From Roseiflexus sp041641515 (GTDB taxonomy: Bacteria; Chloroflexota; Chloroflexia; Chloroflexales; Roseiflexaceae), in assembly GCA_041641515.1 (NCBI GenBank), contig JBEPYG010000004.1, forward strand, positions 1 to 39,913: 39,913 nucleotides of DNA, written 5' to 3'. The notes under the pieces are model-generated. The model had not been told where the DNA came from, did not search any database, and was given only the letters and a program-made list of their open reading frames with translations. Position numbers and translations under genes: made by a program. Shown here in pieces: positions 18,062-25,527 of the stretch (positions within the stretch are counted from its first letter, which is position 1; every line of letters begins with the position of its first letter).

Positions 18062-18120
18062 AAAACCTGGTATGGAACAGACGATACTATTATCTATCGG
18101 CTATGCGATTGACAGATGTT

Positions 18121-18174
18121 GCCCGGTTGGGGCACGGCGCCACCGTGCCCCGACGGGTTTTACCCCGGAGCGCG
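18121..18174 (+). repeat. Dispersed palindromic repeat, copy 2
   Basis: The second copy contains a perfect nine-base-pair hairpin: GGGGCACGG (18129-18137), a five-base loop, and CCGTGCCCC (18143-18151), followed by GACGGGTTTTACCCCGGAG. It lies just upstream of the 5' end of the beta-lactamase-like gene in the same orientation as copy 1, so the gene is bracketed by direct copies. A truncated third copy occurs at 18370-18392. Confidence 0.72.
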
Positions 18175-18483
18175 TGGGTGCACTCCCCCAGGTTTGGCAG
18201 ACGCGCCAGGAGCATAACCTGCCAGCGCACGTCCCACCGTCCTGACAGCATTCGCGGTCCGCCAGAACACCATCCGTCAGAGCTCGCGTAGACGGGCTTC
18301 GCTCGCTGCAATAGCTGCTCCCCTTAACACCCCGCTTGCGGGGGGCGGCTATGAAAAATGGCGGGCTTCGCCCGGTTGGAGCACGGCGCCGGACCTCGAC
18401 TCTTGACCGCACCTGTGAGCTCATCCGCTGTAATAGCCGAGTGGTATACTACCACATATCTTGTCGTAGGAATCAGCAGTGTT
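18175..18483. repeat. Gene-free repeat-rich stretch between two divergent genes
   Basis: No convincing gene is present. It holds a perfect CCCCGC-TT-GCGGGG hairpin (18330-18343), a CGGGC-TTC-GCCCG hairpin (18362-18374), and a partial third copy of the GCCCGGTTGG repeat (18370-18392). Close to the GalT-like gene is an interrupted palindrome GTGGTA-TAC-TACCAC (18441-18455) overlapping a -10-like TATACT (18445-18450); no matching -35 box was found at normal spacing. A longer frame enters this stretch from 18358 but would code through the repeat. Confidence 0.5.
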
Positions 18484-19578
18484 ATGATCACCGAACTCCC
18501 CGAACGAATTGCCGCGCTGCCACCGGCGGATCGTATGCGATGCGAGCGCTTGTTCTTCGTCCAGCGCACCGAAGGACAGGCGCTTATTCCCCACGAGATG
18601 GAGGCATGGGTCAGCAGCAGTTTTGGCAACATCGACCGGGTGCGTCGGCAAACCATTGTCCGAGTCGTCAATCGCTTCACCCTCGAAGGAACCCTGTTCA
18701 ACCCGCTGCGCGCGCTGCGACCTGCCGGGAAAACGATACGCGACGCCGATCTGCACGCCTGGATTGATGCGGAATTGAACGACCTCGATTTTTTTGCGCA
18801 ACCGCTCCAGGCGACCAGCGCCGATGTCTTCGGGCGCATCCGGGGCCGCTTTTGTGTGACCGCGTCGAACATCGCCAAATACGATGGATGGCACGGTCTG
18901 GTGGTGTTCGATGAACCGCATCCACTCCGTTTTGATCGCAACCAGTTCGCCGACTACCTGGAGGTGGCATTGCACTGGCTCGAAACGGCGCACCGGCACG
19001 ACCCACAGGCGATCTATCCAATGATCACCTGGAACTGCCTGCCGCGCAGCGGCGCCACCATCGCCCACGGGCACCTGCAGATGTCGCTGGCGCGCGGTAT
19101 GCACTATACCCGACCAGAACTCTGGCGCCGCGCCGCGCTCCAGTATGGCGAGGTCGCACGTTACTTTTCCGATCTCATCGATGTGCACGCGCACCTGGAT
19201 CTGCTGATTGCCGATACGCCAGCCGGTCACGTGTTCGTCCACCTGACACCGTTGCGCAATCGTGAAATCGTGGCATTGCTGCCATCAACCGCGGATAGAG
19301 CAGCGCTCGCCGAACAACTGACGACGCTGCTCTATCCTGCACTGCGAACAATGATCGATCATCACAACGTGCGCTCTTTCAATGCCGGCATTGCACTGCC
19401 GCCTTTCAGCGACGAAACCGGCGCCTGGAGCGGCATGCCGGTCATTGCACGCCTTGCTGATCGCGGACCGGCGCTGAACGTGCGCAACGACTGGGGAGCA
19501 ATGGAACTGTTCGCCACCGGGTGCGTCACGGTCGATCCCTTCGAGGCGGCAGCGGCGCTACGGCAGGCGAAGGCGTGA
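18484..19578 (+). CDS. GalT/HIT-superfamily nucleotidyltransferase-like protein
   Basis: A 364-residue protein from ATG 18484. An upstream extension to 18358 would translate a dispersed repeat and is unlikely. The diagnostic region is NCLPRSGATIAHGHLQ (about 184-199), which fits the N-x-x-P-x-SG...H-x-H-x-Q active site of galactose-1-phosphate uridylyltransferase and related HIT-fold enzymes; the second His (H197) would form the nucleotidyl-His intermediate. An earlier segment near 130-150 (NIAKYDGWHGLVVFDEPHP) fits the first half of the fold. The Cys pairs of zinc-binding GalT are not obvious. Likely substrates are a sugar phosphate and a nucleotide sugar or dinucleoside polyphosphate; which one is not decided by sequence. 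No Leloir pathway genes flank it. Confidence 0.72.
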   Translation: MITELPERIAALPPADRMRCERLFFVQRTEGQALIPHEMEAWVSSSFGNIDRVRRQTIVRVVNRFTLEGTLFNPLRALRPAGKTIRDADLHAWIDAELNDLDFFAQPLQATSADVFGRIRGRFCVTASNIAKYDGWHGLVVFDEPHPLRFDRNQFADYLEVALHWLETAHRHDPQAIYPMITWNCLPRSGATIAHGHLQMSLARGMHYTRPELWRRAALQYGEVARYFSDLIDVHAHLDLLIADTPAGHVFVHLTPLRNREIVALLPSTADRAALAEQLTTLLYPALRTMIDHHNVRSFNAGIALPPFSDETGAWSGMPVIARLADRGPALNVRNDWGAMELFATGCVTVDPFEAAAALRQAKA

Positions 19579-19648
19579 GGAACGCGATTGCAGGGAAAGA
19601 CAACAATCTCTCCCTGCCGCTTCCATCACTCATTGCCTGCCGCTGACA

Positions 19649-20869
19649 CTAATCCGGTCTCGTCCCCAGCGTCACATCGAGCGACAGTTGCTGACCATCA
19701 CGCAATACGTCGAGCGTCACCACATCGCCCGGTTTGTACTCCAGCAGCAGGGCGCGCAACGACTGCCCAGGACCGATGGGCTTGCCGTTGAGTTTCGTGA
19801 CAATATCACCGCTGCGCAAACCGGCGCGTGCAGCCGGCCCGTCGGACTCGACAGCGGCAATCAGTGCGCCGGCGTTGACCGGCAGATTGTTGTCGAGCGC
19901 CAGCATGGCATCGATTGTACCGAAACGCACCCCAAGGAACGGATAGACAACCTTGCCATTGGCGATCAACTGTTCACTCACCCGCTTCGCAATCGAACTC
20001 GGCACTGCGAATCCAAGCCCTTCCACCGGCGCTGATCCTAGCCCGCTCCCACGCACAACCAGCGTGTTGATCCCAATGACTTCGCCACGCAGGTTGATCA
20101 GCGGACCGCCGCTATTCCCGCTATTAATCGCTGCATCGGTCTGGATCAGCGCTTCGGGCGCATTGGCGCCGAGCGAACGGTTAAGGGCGCTCACCACGCC
20201 GACGGTCACTGTGTTGCGAAAGTCGCCAAGCGGACTGCCAATCGCAATAACTGTTTCACCCGGCTGGAGCGCGTCGGAGTCGCCAAGCGTCGCCACACCG
20301 GGCACAGGTCCATCGACCTTAACCACCGCCAGGTCCATCAGCGGATCGGCGCCGATCAGGGTCGCATCACGACGCGAACCATCGTAGAAGATGACCGACA
20401 GAGAACGATGCCCTTCAATCACGTGATTGTTGGTGAGGATGTACCCATCCTGACTGATAATGACCCCCGAACCGCTGCCGCGACGCACCGATCCACCGGG
20501 TTGATCCGGCAGTGGAAATGGCAGATCGCCTAGCAACGGCGACCCCTGTGAACCGGATGCCAGTGTGTTCACAACGGTGACCACTGCCGGAGACACCCGC
20601 TGCACGACTTCAACCACCGGCGAGACTTCGGCAGGAGCAGATGGAGCTACGGCTGATAGCGGAGCAGCGGTAGCCTGGGGAATGGCAGTCGGCGCAGGCA
20701 TCAATGCTGGGACTGGCGCCGGATTTGCAGGCTGTGCCGCAATACGCTCGATCTGCTGCTGCGTCACGTACCAGGACACGCTCCCACCTGCCAGCGCACC
20801 CATAAGCGCCCCGATCACCAATGTGACAACCATGCCGAAAATCAGCGCATATTTTGTTCCACGCTCCAT
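19649..20869 (-). CDS. HtrA/DegP-type serine protease with one PDZ domain
   Basis: A 406-residue membrane-anchored trypsin-like protease. Start 20869 is chosen because a near-perfect AGGAGGT lies seven bases upstream; a longer frame from 20932 would add residues before the signal anchor. One N-terminal helix (about 8-35) anchors the protein, a Pro/Ala linker follows, and the protease domain spans about 85-290 with catalytic His149 (TNNHV), Asp179 (DPLMDLAVV) and Ser253 (GNSGGP). A single PDZ domain occupies about 305-400. The family degrades or chaperones misfolded envelope proteins. It is transcribed divergently from the large hybrid kinase, and its 3' end converges with the GalT-like gene. 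Confidence 0.94.
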   Translation of the reverse strand: MERGTKYALIFGMVVTLVIGALMGALAGGSVSWYVTQQQIERIAAQPANPAPVPALMPAPTAIPQATAAPLSAVAPSAPAEVSPVVEVVQRVSPAVVTVVNTLASGSQGSPLLGDLPFPLPDQPGGSVRRGSGSGVIISQDGYILTNNHVIEGHRSLSVIFYDGSRRDATLIGADPLMDLAVVKVDGPVPGVATLGDSDALQPGETVIAIGSPLGDFRNTVTVGVVSALNRSLGANAPEALIQTDAAINSGNSGGPLINLRGEVIGINTLVVRGSGLGSAPVEGLGFAVPSSIAKRVSEQLIANGKVVYPFLGVRFGTIDAMLALDNNLPVNAGALIAAVESDGPAARAGLRSGDIVTKLNGKPIGPGQSLRALLLEYKPGDVVTLDVLRDGQQLSLDVTLGTRPD

Positions 20870-20995
20870 AGAGCGACCTCCTGTGTGTGTCATATTCCCA
20901 CAAATACAGTATGCGCCTGGCATGTAAATCACATGTTAGATTTGCATAAGAAACTGCTTAGTCTTGATCATCGGTAGTAAATGCACCACTGCCGG

Positions 20996-21024
20996 TTGGC
21001 GCAGAACCACTCATGCGGTATAAT
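20996..21024 (+). promoter_or_regulatory. Sigma70-type promoter of the hybrid kinase gene
   Basis: TTGGCG (20996-21001, four of six) and a perfect TATAAT (21019-21024) are separated by 17 bases. Predicted start about 21031, leaving a 55-base leader to ATG 21086. The position supports 21086 over a longer frame that opens at 20981, upstream of the promoter. Confidence 0.65.
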
Positions 21025-21085
21025 GTGGAAAAGTAGAGAATCATTTCGGCCGTCTCCGCGAGATACGATCGATGGCTGGCTGCTG

Positions 21086-23545
21086 ATGGAAGAAATCCTG
21101 ATCATCGATGACAGCAAGCAGATCTGCTCCATGCTTGCTGAGTACGTATTACCGGAGCTCGGCTACACTCCCATCATCGCACACACGGGTCGACAGGGGC
21201 TCAACCGCCTGCGCCGGCATACTCCCGACCTCATTTTGCTCGACCTGCAACTCCCCGACATCAGTGGGCTCGATCTGTTGCGTCTGATTGCGCAGGAAGG
21301 GTACGACGTCCCTGTCATTCTGATGACGGCGCACGGGTCGGAGGCCATCGCCGTTGAAGCATTTCGGCTCGGAGCGCGCAACTACCTGATCAAGCCATTC
21401 AGCGAAACCGAGGCGCAGGCGGCGATCGATCAGGCGCTGCGCGAGCGACGTCTCAAACGTGAGAAAGACCTGCTGACACGCAATCTGCGCCAGCGTGTGC
21501 AGGAACTGACCGTTTTGTACTCGATCGGCAAGTCGGTCAGTTCCCTGCTCGACCTCGAGGAACTGCTGGTGCGCATCGTCGAAGCCGGAATCTACATCAC
21601 CCGCGCCGAAGAAGGGTTTTTGCTCCTGCGCGACCCCAACGCCAACGAACTCTATCTGCGCGCCGCGAAGAATCTCGGCGAGCAACGCGCTCAGAAGCTG
21701 CGCATGCCAATCGACGACAGCCTCGCGGGGCAGGTTATTCGCACAGGCAAGCCGATTCGCCTCGACAAAGCAGGCGCCGGAGCGCAGTTGAAAGTCATCA
21801 CCGGCTTCCTGGTGCGCGCAATTCTGCAGGTGCCGCTCATGGTCGGCAGCCAGGTGATCGGTGTGCTGGCCGTCGATAATCAACAATCGGAACGCACCTT
21901 CAGCGAAAACGATCAATATCTGCTCTCGGCGCTTGCCGATTATGCCGCCATTGCCATCGAAAATGCTCGCCTCTACGAGCAGGTGAAACAGAGCGAGTCG
22001 CGCTATCGCGACCTGTTCGACAATGCCAATGATCTGATCTTCACCCTTGACAGCCGGTTCAACATTCGCAGCATCAATAAAGTCGGTCCTACCATCACCG
22101 GATATGCCTGTGACGATCTGATTGGCCGTCCATTGCGCGATATGATTTTCGACGATGCATGGGCATCGGTCGAACGTCGGCTTGCCAACGTCCTCCAAGG
22201 CCAGATAGTGCCGCCTTTTGAATTGCAGTTCAGGCGCCGTGACGAAGAAATCGTGGTGCTCGAAGTCAGTGCGCGGTTGATCCGCGATGGCAACCGCTCC
22301 GAGGTGATCCATTGCATTGCACGTGATCTGACGGAGCGCCGCCGCCTCGAAGAGCAACTCATCAAAGCCGAAAAACTCTCCGCCATCGGGCAACTCGTCG
22401 CTGGCGTCGCTCACGAAGTCAATAATCCGCTGACCAGTATCAGCGGTTACACCCAACTGATGCTGCGCGACCAAAACCTGCCGCCCAGTGTTCGTGAAGA
22501 TTTGCAGCATATCAATACCCAGGCGGAACGCGCCGCGCGCATTGTGCAAAATCTGCTCATGTTCGCCCGTGAGCACAAGCCGCAGCGCACCCTCGTCGAC
22601 ATCAACCAGGTGCTACGGAGCACGCTGGCGCTGCGCGCCTACCAGTTGCGCGTCGACAACATCACCGTCGTGACAGATTTTGCCCCCGACCTGCCGCCGA
22701 CAGTCGCCGATCCGCACCAGTTGCAGCAGGTCTTCCTCAACCTGATCAATAATGCACATCAGGCAATGACTGAACGCGGCGACAAAGGAACGTTGACGCT
22801 GCGCACGTCGATCGCTCAGTATGTCGGCGAAGACGGTCATGAAGAGTCCTGGATTCGTGTTGCAGTGAATGATACCGGCATTGGCATTTCACCGCGTAAT
22901 CTGAACCGCATCTTCGATCCATTCTTTACTACCAAACCCATCGGTCAGGGAACAGGGCTGGGTCTGTCGATCTGTTTCGGCATCGTCCAGGAGCACGGAG
23001 GGCGCATTCGTGCAGAAAGCGAGGTTGGCGTCGGCACGACGATGTATGTCGAATTGCCGCTTACGCATGCCTGCGAGATGGCGCCTGATACGACCGATGA
23101 CCCATCATCGACCGTCGTCGAAGAAGCGACCGACGCTGAAGAATCAAGCCAGGGCGCTGCGATTCTGGTAGTCGAGGATGAGGAAGCAGTCAGCGCATTG
23201 CTGGCGCGGTTGCTGACCGATCTTGGTCATCGTCCGACCACCGTCGCCAGTGGGGAAGCAGCGCTCGAGGCAATTGCACGACAATCGTTTGATCTTATTT
23301 TGACCGACATCAAGATGCCGGGCATGACCGGTTTCGAACTGTATCAGCACATCAAACAACGCGATCTCCATCTGGCGCAACGCATTATTTTCATCACCGG
23401 CGATACGATCACTGCATCGACGCAGGCGCGCCTGGCGCAGACCGGCAATCCTTACATCGCCAAACCATTTGCGGTCGAGCGTCTTGAGGCGCTGGTGAAC
23501 GCCTGTCTCGCTGCGCAATCGGAGAACCAGCTGCCAGCACCCTGA
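21086..23545 (+). CDS. Hybrid histidine kinase REC-GAF-PAS-HisKA-HATPase-REC
   Basis: An 819-residue cytoplasmic sensor. Start 21086 places the first receiver at the N-terminus and lies downstream of a good promoter; no strong Shine-Dalgarno is visible. Order: receiver 1 (3-118; phosphoacceptor about D53 in LLDLQLPD, Lys103), coiled linker, GAF (about 140-295), PAS (about 305-420), HisKA with GVAHEVNNPL (His about 443), HATPase with DTGIGIS (about 596) and GTGLGLS, an acidic linker, and receiver 2 (692-808; phosphoacceptor D741 in LTDIKMPGMTG, Lys793). The kinase core is NtrB/AtoS-like. No DNA-binding partner is adjacent, so the final phosphate target must be elsewhere. It shares an intergenic region with the divergent HtrA protease, which suggests, but does not show, a link to envelope stress. 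Confidence 0.92.
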   Translation: MEEILIIDDSKQICSMLAEYVLPELGYTPIIAHTGRQGLNRLRRHTPDLILLDLQLPDISGLDLLRLIAQEGYDVPVILMTAHGSEAIAVEAFRLGARNYLIKPFSETEAQAAIDQALRERRLKREKDLLTRNLRQRVQELTVLYSIGKSVSSLLDLEELLVRIVEAGIYITRAEEGFLLLRDPNANELYLRAAKNLGEQRAQKLRMPIDDSLAGQVIRTGKPIRLDKAGAGAQLKVITGFLVRAILQVPLMVGSQVIGVLAVDNQQSERTFSENDQYLLSALADYAAIAIENARLYEQVKQSESRYRDLFDNANDLIFTLDSRFNIRSINKVGPTITGYACDDLIGRPLRDMIFDDAWASVERRLANVLQGQIVPPFELQFRRRDEEIVVLEVSARLIRDGNRSEVIHCIARDLTERRRLEEQLIKAEKLSAIGQLVAGVAHEVNNPLTSISGYTQLMLRDQNLPPSVREDLQHINTQAERAARIVQNLLMFAREHKPQRTLVDINQVLRSTLALRAYQLRVDNITVVTDFAPDLPPTVADPHQLQQVFLNLINNAHQAMTERGDKGTLTLRTSIAQYVGEDGHEESWIRVAVNDTGIGISPRNLNRIFDPFFTTKPIGQGTGLGLSICFGIVQEHGGRIRAESEVGVGTTMYVELPLTHACEMAPDTTDDPSSTVVEEATDAEESSQGAAILVVEDEEAVSALLARLLTDLGHRPTTVASGEAALEAIARQSFDLILTDIKMPGMTGFELYQHIKQRDLHLAQRIIFITGDTITASTQARLAQTGNPYIAKPFAVERLEALVNACLAAQSENQLPAP

Positions 23546-23610
23546 AGCGCATCGCACGATCAGGCATGAGATCTCGCAGTGCGGTTGCGCTGCGATGGTC
23601 TCCAGATAGC

Positions 23611-23640
23611 TGCACACACATTGCCAGGTTGTGCGATAAT
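23611..23640 (+). promoter_or_regulatory. Weak candidate promoter for the eIF2B-like gene
   Basis: GATAAT at 23635-23640 is preceded by TG in the extended -10 position (TGCGATAAT). TGCACA at 23611-23616 is a poor -35 with 18-base spacing. The predicted start near 23647 fits a GTG start at 23686. Confidence 0.3.
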
Positions 23641-23685
23641 GCAGATCACTATTCCTGGTCGTACAACTTGTGAGGGGTTGGGGTT

Positions 23686-24609
23686 GTGGGGTCAGTTGCA
23701 GAATTAGCAGTCGATAATCGCCAGGGGGCGGCTCAAATCGCAGAACGCGCCGCCGATCTGATCATGCGTCACGCTGAGACGATAAGCTCACTGTCGCCGC
23801 ATGAGTTTCGTCGCAATCTCTGCGACTTCGGCTGGTCGCTTATTCGAACACAACCGGTTATGGCGCCGCTGGTCAATCTGGTCAATCGCGTGTTGTGGGC
23901 TATCGAAGAGCGACAGACACGGCACGATCTGGTGCGCGCTGTGGCGGAAACAACCGAGGCGTTCAAGCATCAGTTGCGCCAGCACGCGCTTCACGTCGCC
24001 GAAGGCGCACTGGCGCTGATTTCAGACGGCATTACAATCGTGACGTTGTCGTACAGTACGACGGTTCAGCACGCGCTGCGCCATGCGCAACGCGCAGGAC
24101 GGCGCTTCCACGTTGTCTGCGGCGAGTCACGCCCGATTCTGGAAGGGCGGCAGACCGCCGCTATTTTGGCAGAGTACGGCATTCCAACTCAGCTGGTTAT
24201 TGACGCTGAGCTGCCAGCCCATATCGCACACGCGCAACTGGTCCTTGTCGGCGCGGATATGTTGAGCACTTACGGGCTGGTCAATAAGGTTGGCACGTAT
24301 GGAATGGCGCTTGCTGCTCATCTCAAGGGAGTTGCATTCTATGCGCTCTGCGGCAGCGAGAAGTTCCTGCTCCCCGGCTTTCGCCAGCTGGAACAACTCG
24401 ACCGTCCGCGCAGTGAAATCTGGGCGGAAGCGCCCCAGAGCGTCCATATTTGCAACCGGTATTTCGATGTGACACCGCTTGAACTGCTTTCCGGAATCGT
24501 GACGGAACGTGGTATTCTGCCGGTTGCAGCCGTCGAAGCGTGGCTGGCATCGACCCGCCTGCATCCGGCGCTGGCGCGTGAGCCCGCCTGTCAGACGGTA
24601 GAAACGTAA
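23686..24609 (+). CDS. eIF2B-alpha / MtnA / ribose-1,5-bisphosphate isomerase-family protein
   Basis: A 307-residue protein starting at GTG 23686 with GAGGGG eight bases upstream. An all-helical N-terminal part (about 1-110) precedes a Rossmann-like isomerase core. Family landmarks: GITIVTLSYSTTV (116-127), VVCGESRPILEGRQTA (143-158), VGADMLSTYGLVNKVGTY (188-205) and the C-terminal YFDVTPLELLSGIVTE. The Asp used by MtnA and ribose-1,5-bisphosphate isomerase is present (D191). The catalytic Cys found in the HCN[ST] motif of those enzymes is replaced by Ser122 in LSYS, as in eIF2B alpha. A sugar-phosphate isomerase or a nucleotide-sensing role are both open. No methionine-salvage or RuBisCO gene adjoins it. 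Confidence 0.8.
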   Translation: MGSVAELAVDNRQGAAQIAERAADLIMRHAETISSLSPHEFRRNLCDFGWSLIRTQPVMAPLVNLVNRVLWAIEERQTRHDLVRAVAETTEAFKHQLRQHALHVAEGALALISDGITIVTLSYSTTVQHALRHAQRAGRRFHVVCGESRPILEGRQTAAILAEYGIPTQLVIDAELPAHIAHAQLVLVGADMLSTYGLVNKVGTYGMALAAHLKGVAFYALCGSEKFLLPGFRQLEQLDRPRSEIWAEAPQSVHICNRYFDVTPLELLSGIVTERGILPVAAVEAWLASTRLHPALAREPACQTVET

Positions 24610-24786
24610 CCGGTCGCGATCAGAAGGGCGTCGGATGCCCCAGGAACCAGAGTCGGCGGCGGTACGGCTTCAACAAGCACCATGGAACGTCGCTCCGCCG
24701 AGTCGACGATCTATGTATAGGTGTGAAACGTGCAAACAGGAACCAAAGGTAACTGTTCACACTTCTCCTGGGAGCGAGAGTGTGGT

Positions 24787-24817
24787 CGTGGCGACGTTGC
24801 AATGCAACGTCGCTACG
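24787..24817. repeat. Near-perfect palindrome, probable dispersed repeat
   Basis: GCGACGTTGCA (24791-24801) and TGCAACGTCGC (24803-24813) are perfect complements around one base, and the stem extends outward to 15 pairs including one G-T pair. It resembles the GACGTTGCAATGCAACGTC element that I recall as widely dispersed in Chloroflexota and cyanobacteria. It lies in the 390-bp gap after the eIF2B-like gene and may also act as its terminator. The rest of 24610-24786 holds only a weak inverted repeat (GTGTGAA 24721-24727, TTCACAC 24756-24762) and no gene. Confidence 0.65.
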
Positions 24818-24864
24818 CGAATGCTTTGACACTAAATCTGAACACGTACAAACCAAAGTGTGTC

Positions 24865-24893
24865 TTGACTTAGAACTTTTGTTCTAGTATAAT
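24865..24893 (+). promoter_or_regulatory. Strong sigma70-type promoter of the envelope operon
   Basis: TTGACT (24865-24870, five of six) and a perfect TATAAT (24888-24893) are exactly 17 bases apart, the best promoter in the window. Predicted start about 24900. An ATG at 24892 overlaps the -10 box and therefore cannot lie in this transcript. Confidence 0.8.
24871..24886. promoter_or_regulatory. LexA-type operator (TAGAAC-N4-GTTCTA)
   Basis: A perfect six-base inverted repeat TAGAAC/GTTCTA around TTTT fills the spacer between the -35 and -10 boxes. Its core GAAC-N4-GTTC is the LexA (SOS) box of Bacillus and Mycobacterium. A repressor bound here would exclude RNA polymerase. That LexA of this organism uses this core is inference. 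Confidence 0.6.
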
Positions 24894-24999
24894 GTCCTCA
24901 CCTCAATCGCATCAGAACGACGACCGCCCCACCCCTGACGCCAACCCGGCAGCAGGCGCGTGGCGCTCGTTGTCGCCTGGACAGGTGGGGAGTTATGTC

Positions 25000-25527
25000 A
25001 TGGCAGTCACCAGTCGAAGCATTCACACCGGTCGCCGTATTTGGAGTCGCAACCGGCAGATCCAGCGAACAACACACGCAGCACTGTACGGTGCGGCGCT
25101 GGTGCTTGGGGCGCTGGCAGTGTACGTGCTGATTGGCGCGTTGATCGGGCGAATCAATGTCCTGCTCGATGATGTGCGCTATGGCTATCCACGCACCACG
25201 CACATTCAGGCGTTCGTCGGTCACGAAGAGGGGTCTGGTCAACCGACGCATCTGATTGCAATGAATCTTGACCGGCAGGTGGTGGTGCTGGAACTGCCAG
25301 GAGGTGATCCGTCGCGGATGCGTTCGATCACCGGTCCATACCTGTTCGGCGCTGATGAACACCTGACGCCGGTCATCATTGGCATCAGCGATGTCGACGG
25401 CGATAATCTGCCGGACCTGTTGCTCGATGTCCGGCGTGAGCGCATCGTCTATCTCAACCGTGATGGGGTCTTCCGCCTGCCAACGCCTGAAGAGCAGGCG
25501 CGGCTGATGCAGTCCGCGCTCCCATGA
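25000..25527 (+). CDS. Membrane-anchored protein with FG-GAP-like segment, first gene of the putative SOS envelope operon
   Basis: Not assigned to a named family. The protein is 175 residues from ATG 25000, chosen because GGGGAG lies seven bases upstream and because a longer frame beginning at ATG 24892 overlaps the promoter -10 box. A basic start (about 1-22) leads into one transmembrane helix (about 24-48, ALVLGALAVYVLIGALIG), then an outer domain of about 120 residues. Near residue 130 the stretch SDVDGDNLPDLLLDV matches one FG-GAP/VCBS calcium-binding blade motif, followed by IVYLNRDGVF, consistent with part of a beta-propeller. The next gene overlaps its stop by ATGA, so the products probably act together. 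Confidence 0.78.
   Translation: MAVTSRSIHTGRRIWSRNRQIQRTTHAALYGAALVLGALAVYVLIGALIGRINVLLDDVRYGYPRTTHIQAFVGHEEGSGQPTHLIAMNLDRQVVVLELPGGDPSRMRSITGPYLFGADEHLTPVIIGISDVDGDNLPDLLLDVRRERIVYLNRDGVFRLPTPEEQARLMQSALP

Noticed and set aside
18330..18374. Rho-independent terminators made by the GC-rich hairpins before the GalT-like gene
   Set aside because: Neither hairpin is followed by a T run, and no gene ends just upstream; they fit the dispersed repeat better.
21149..22576. A 475-codon open frame on the minus strand
   Set aside because: It lies wholly antisense to the hybrid kinase whose domains are unambiguous; long antisense frames are expected at this GC content. The translation shows no recognisable domain.
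24620..24856. Short open frames on both strands in the gap after the eIF2B-like gene
   Set aside because: They run across the dispersed palindrome and have no ribosome binding site or recognisable domain.
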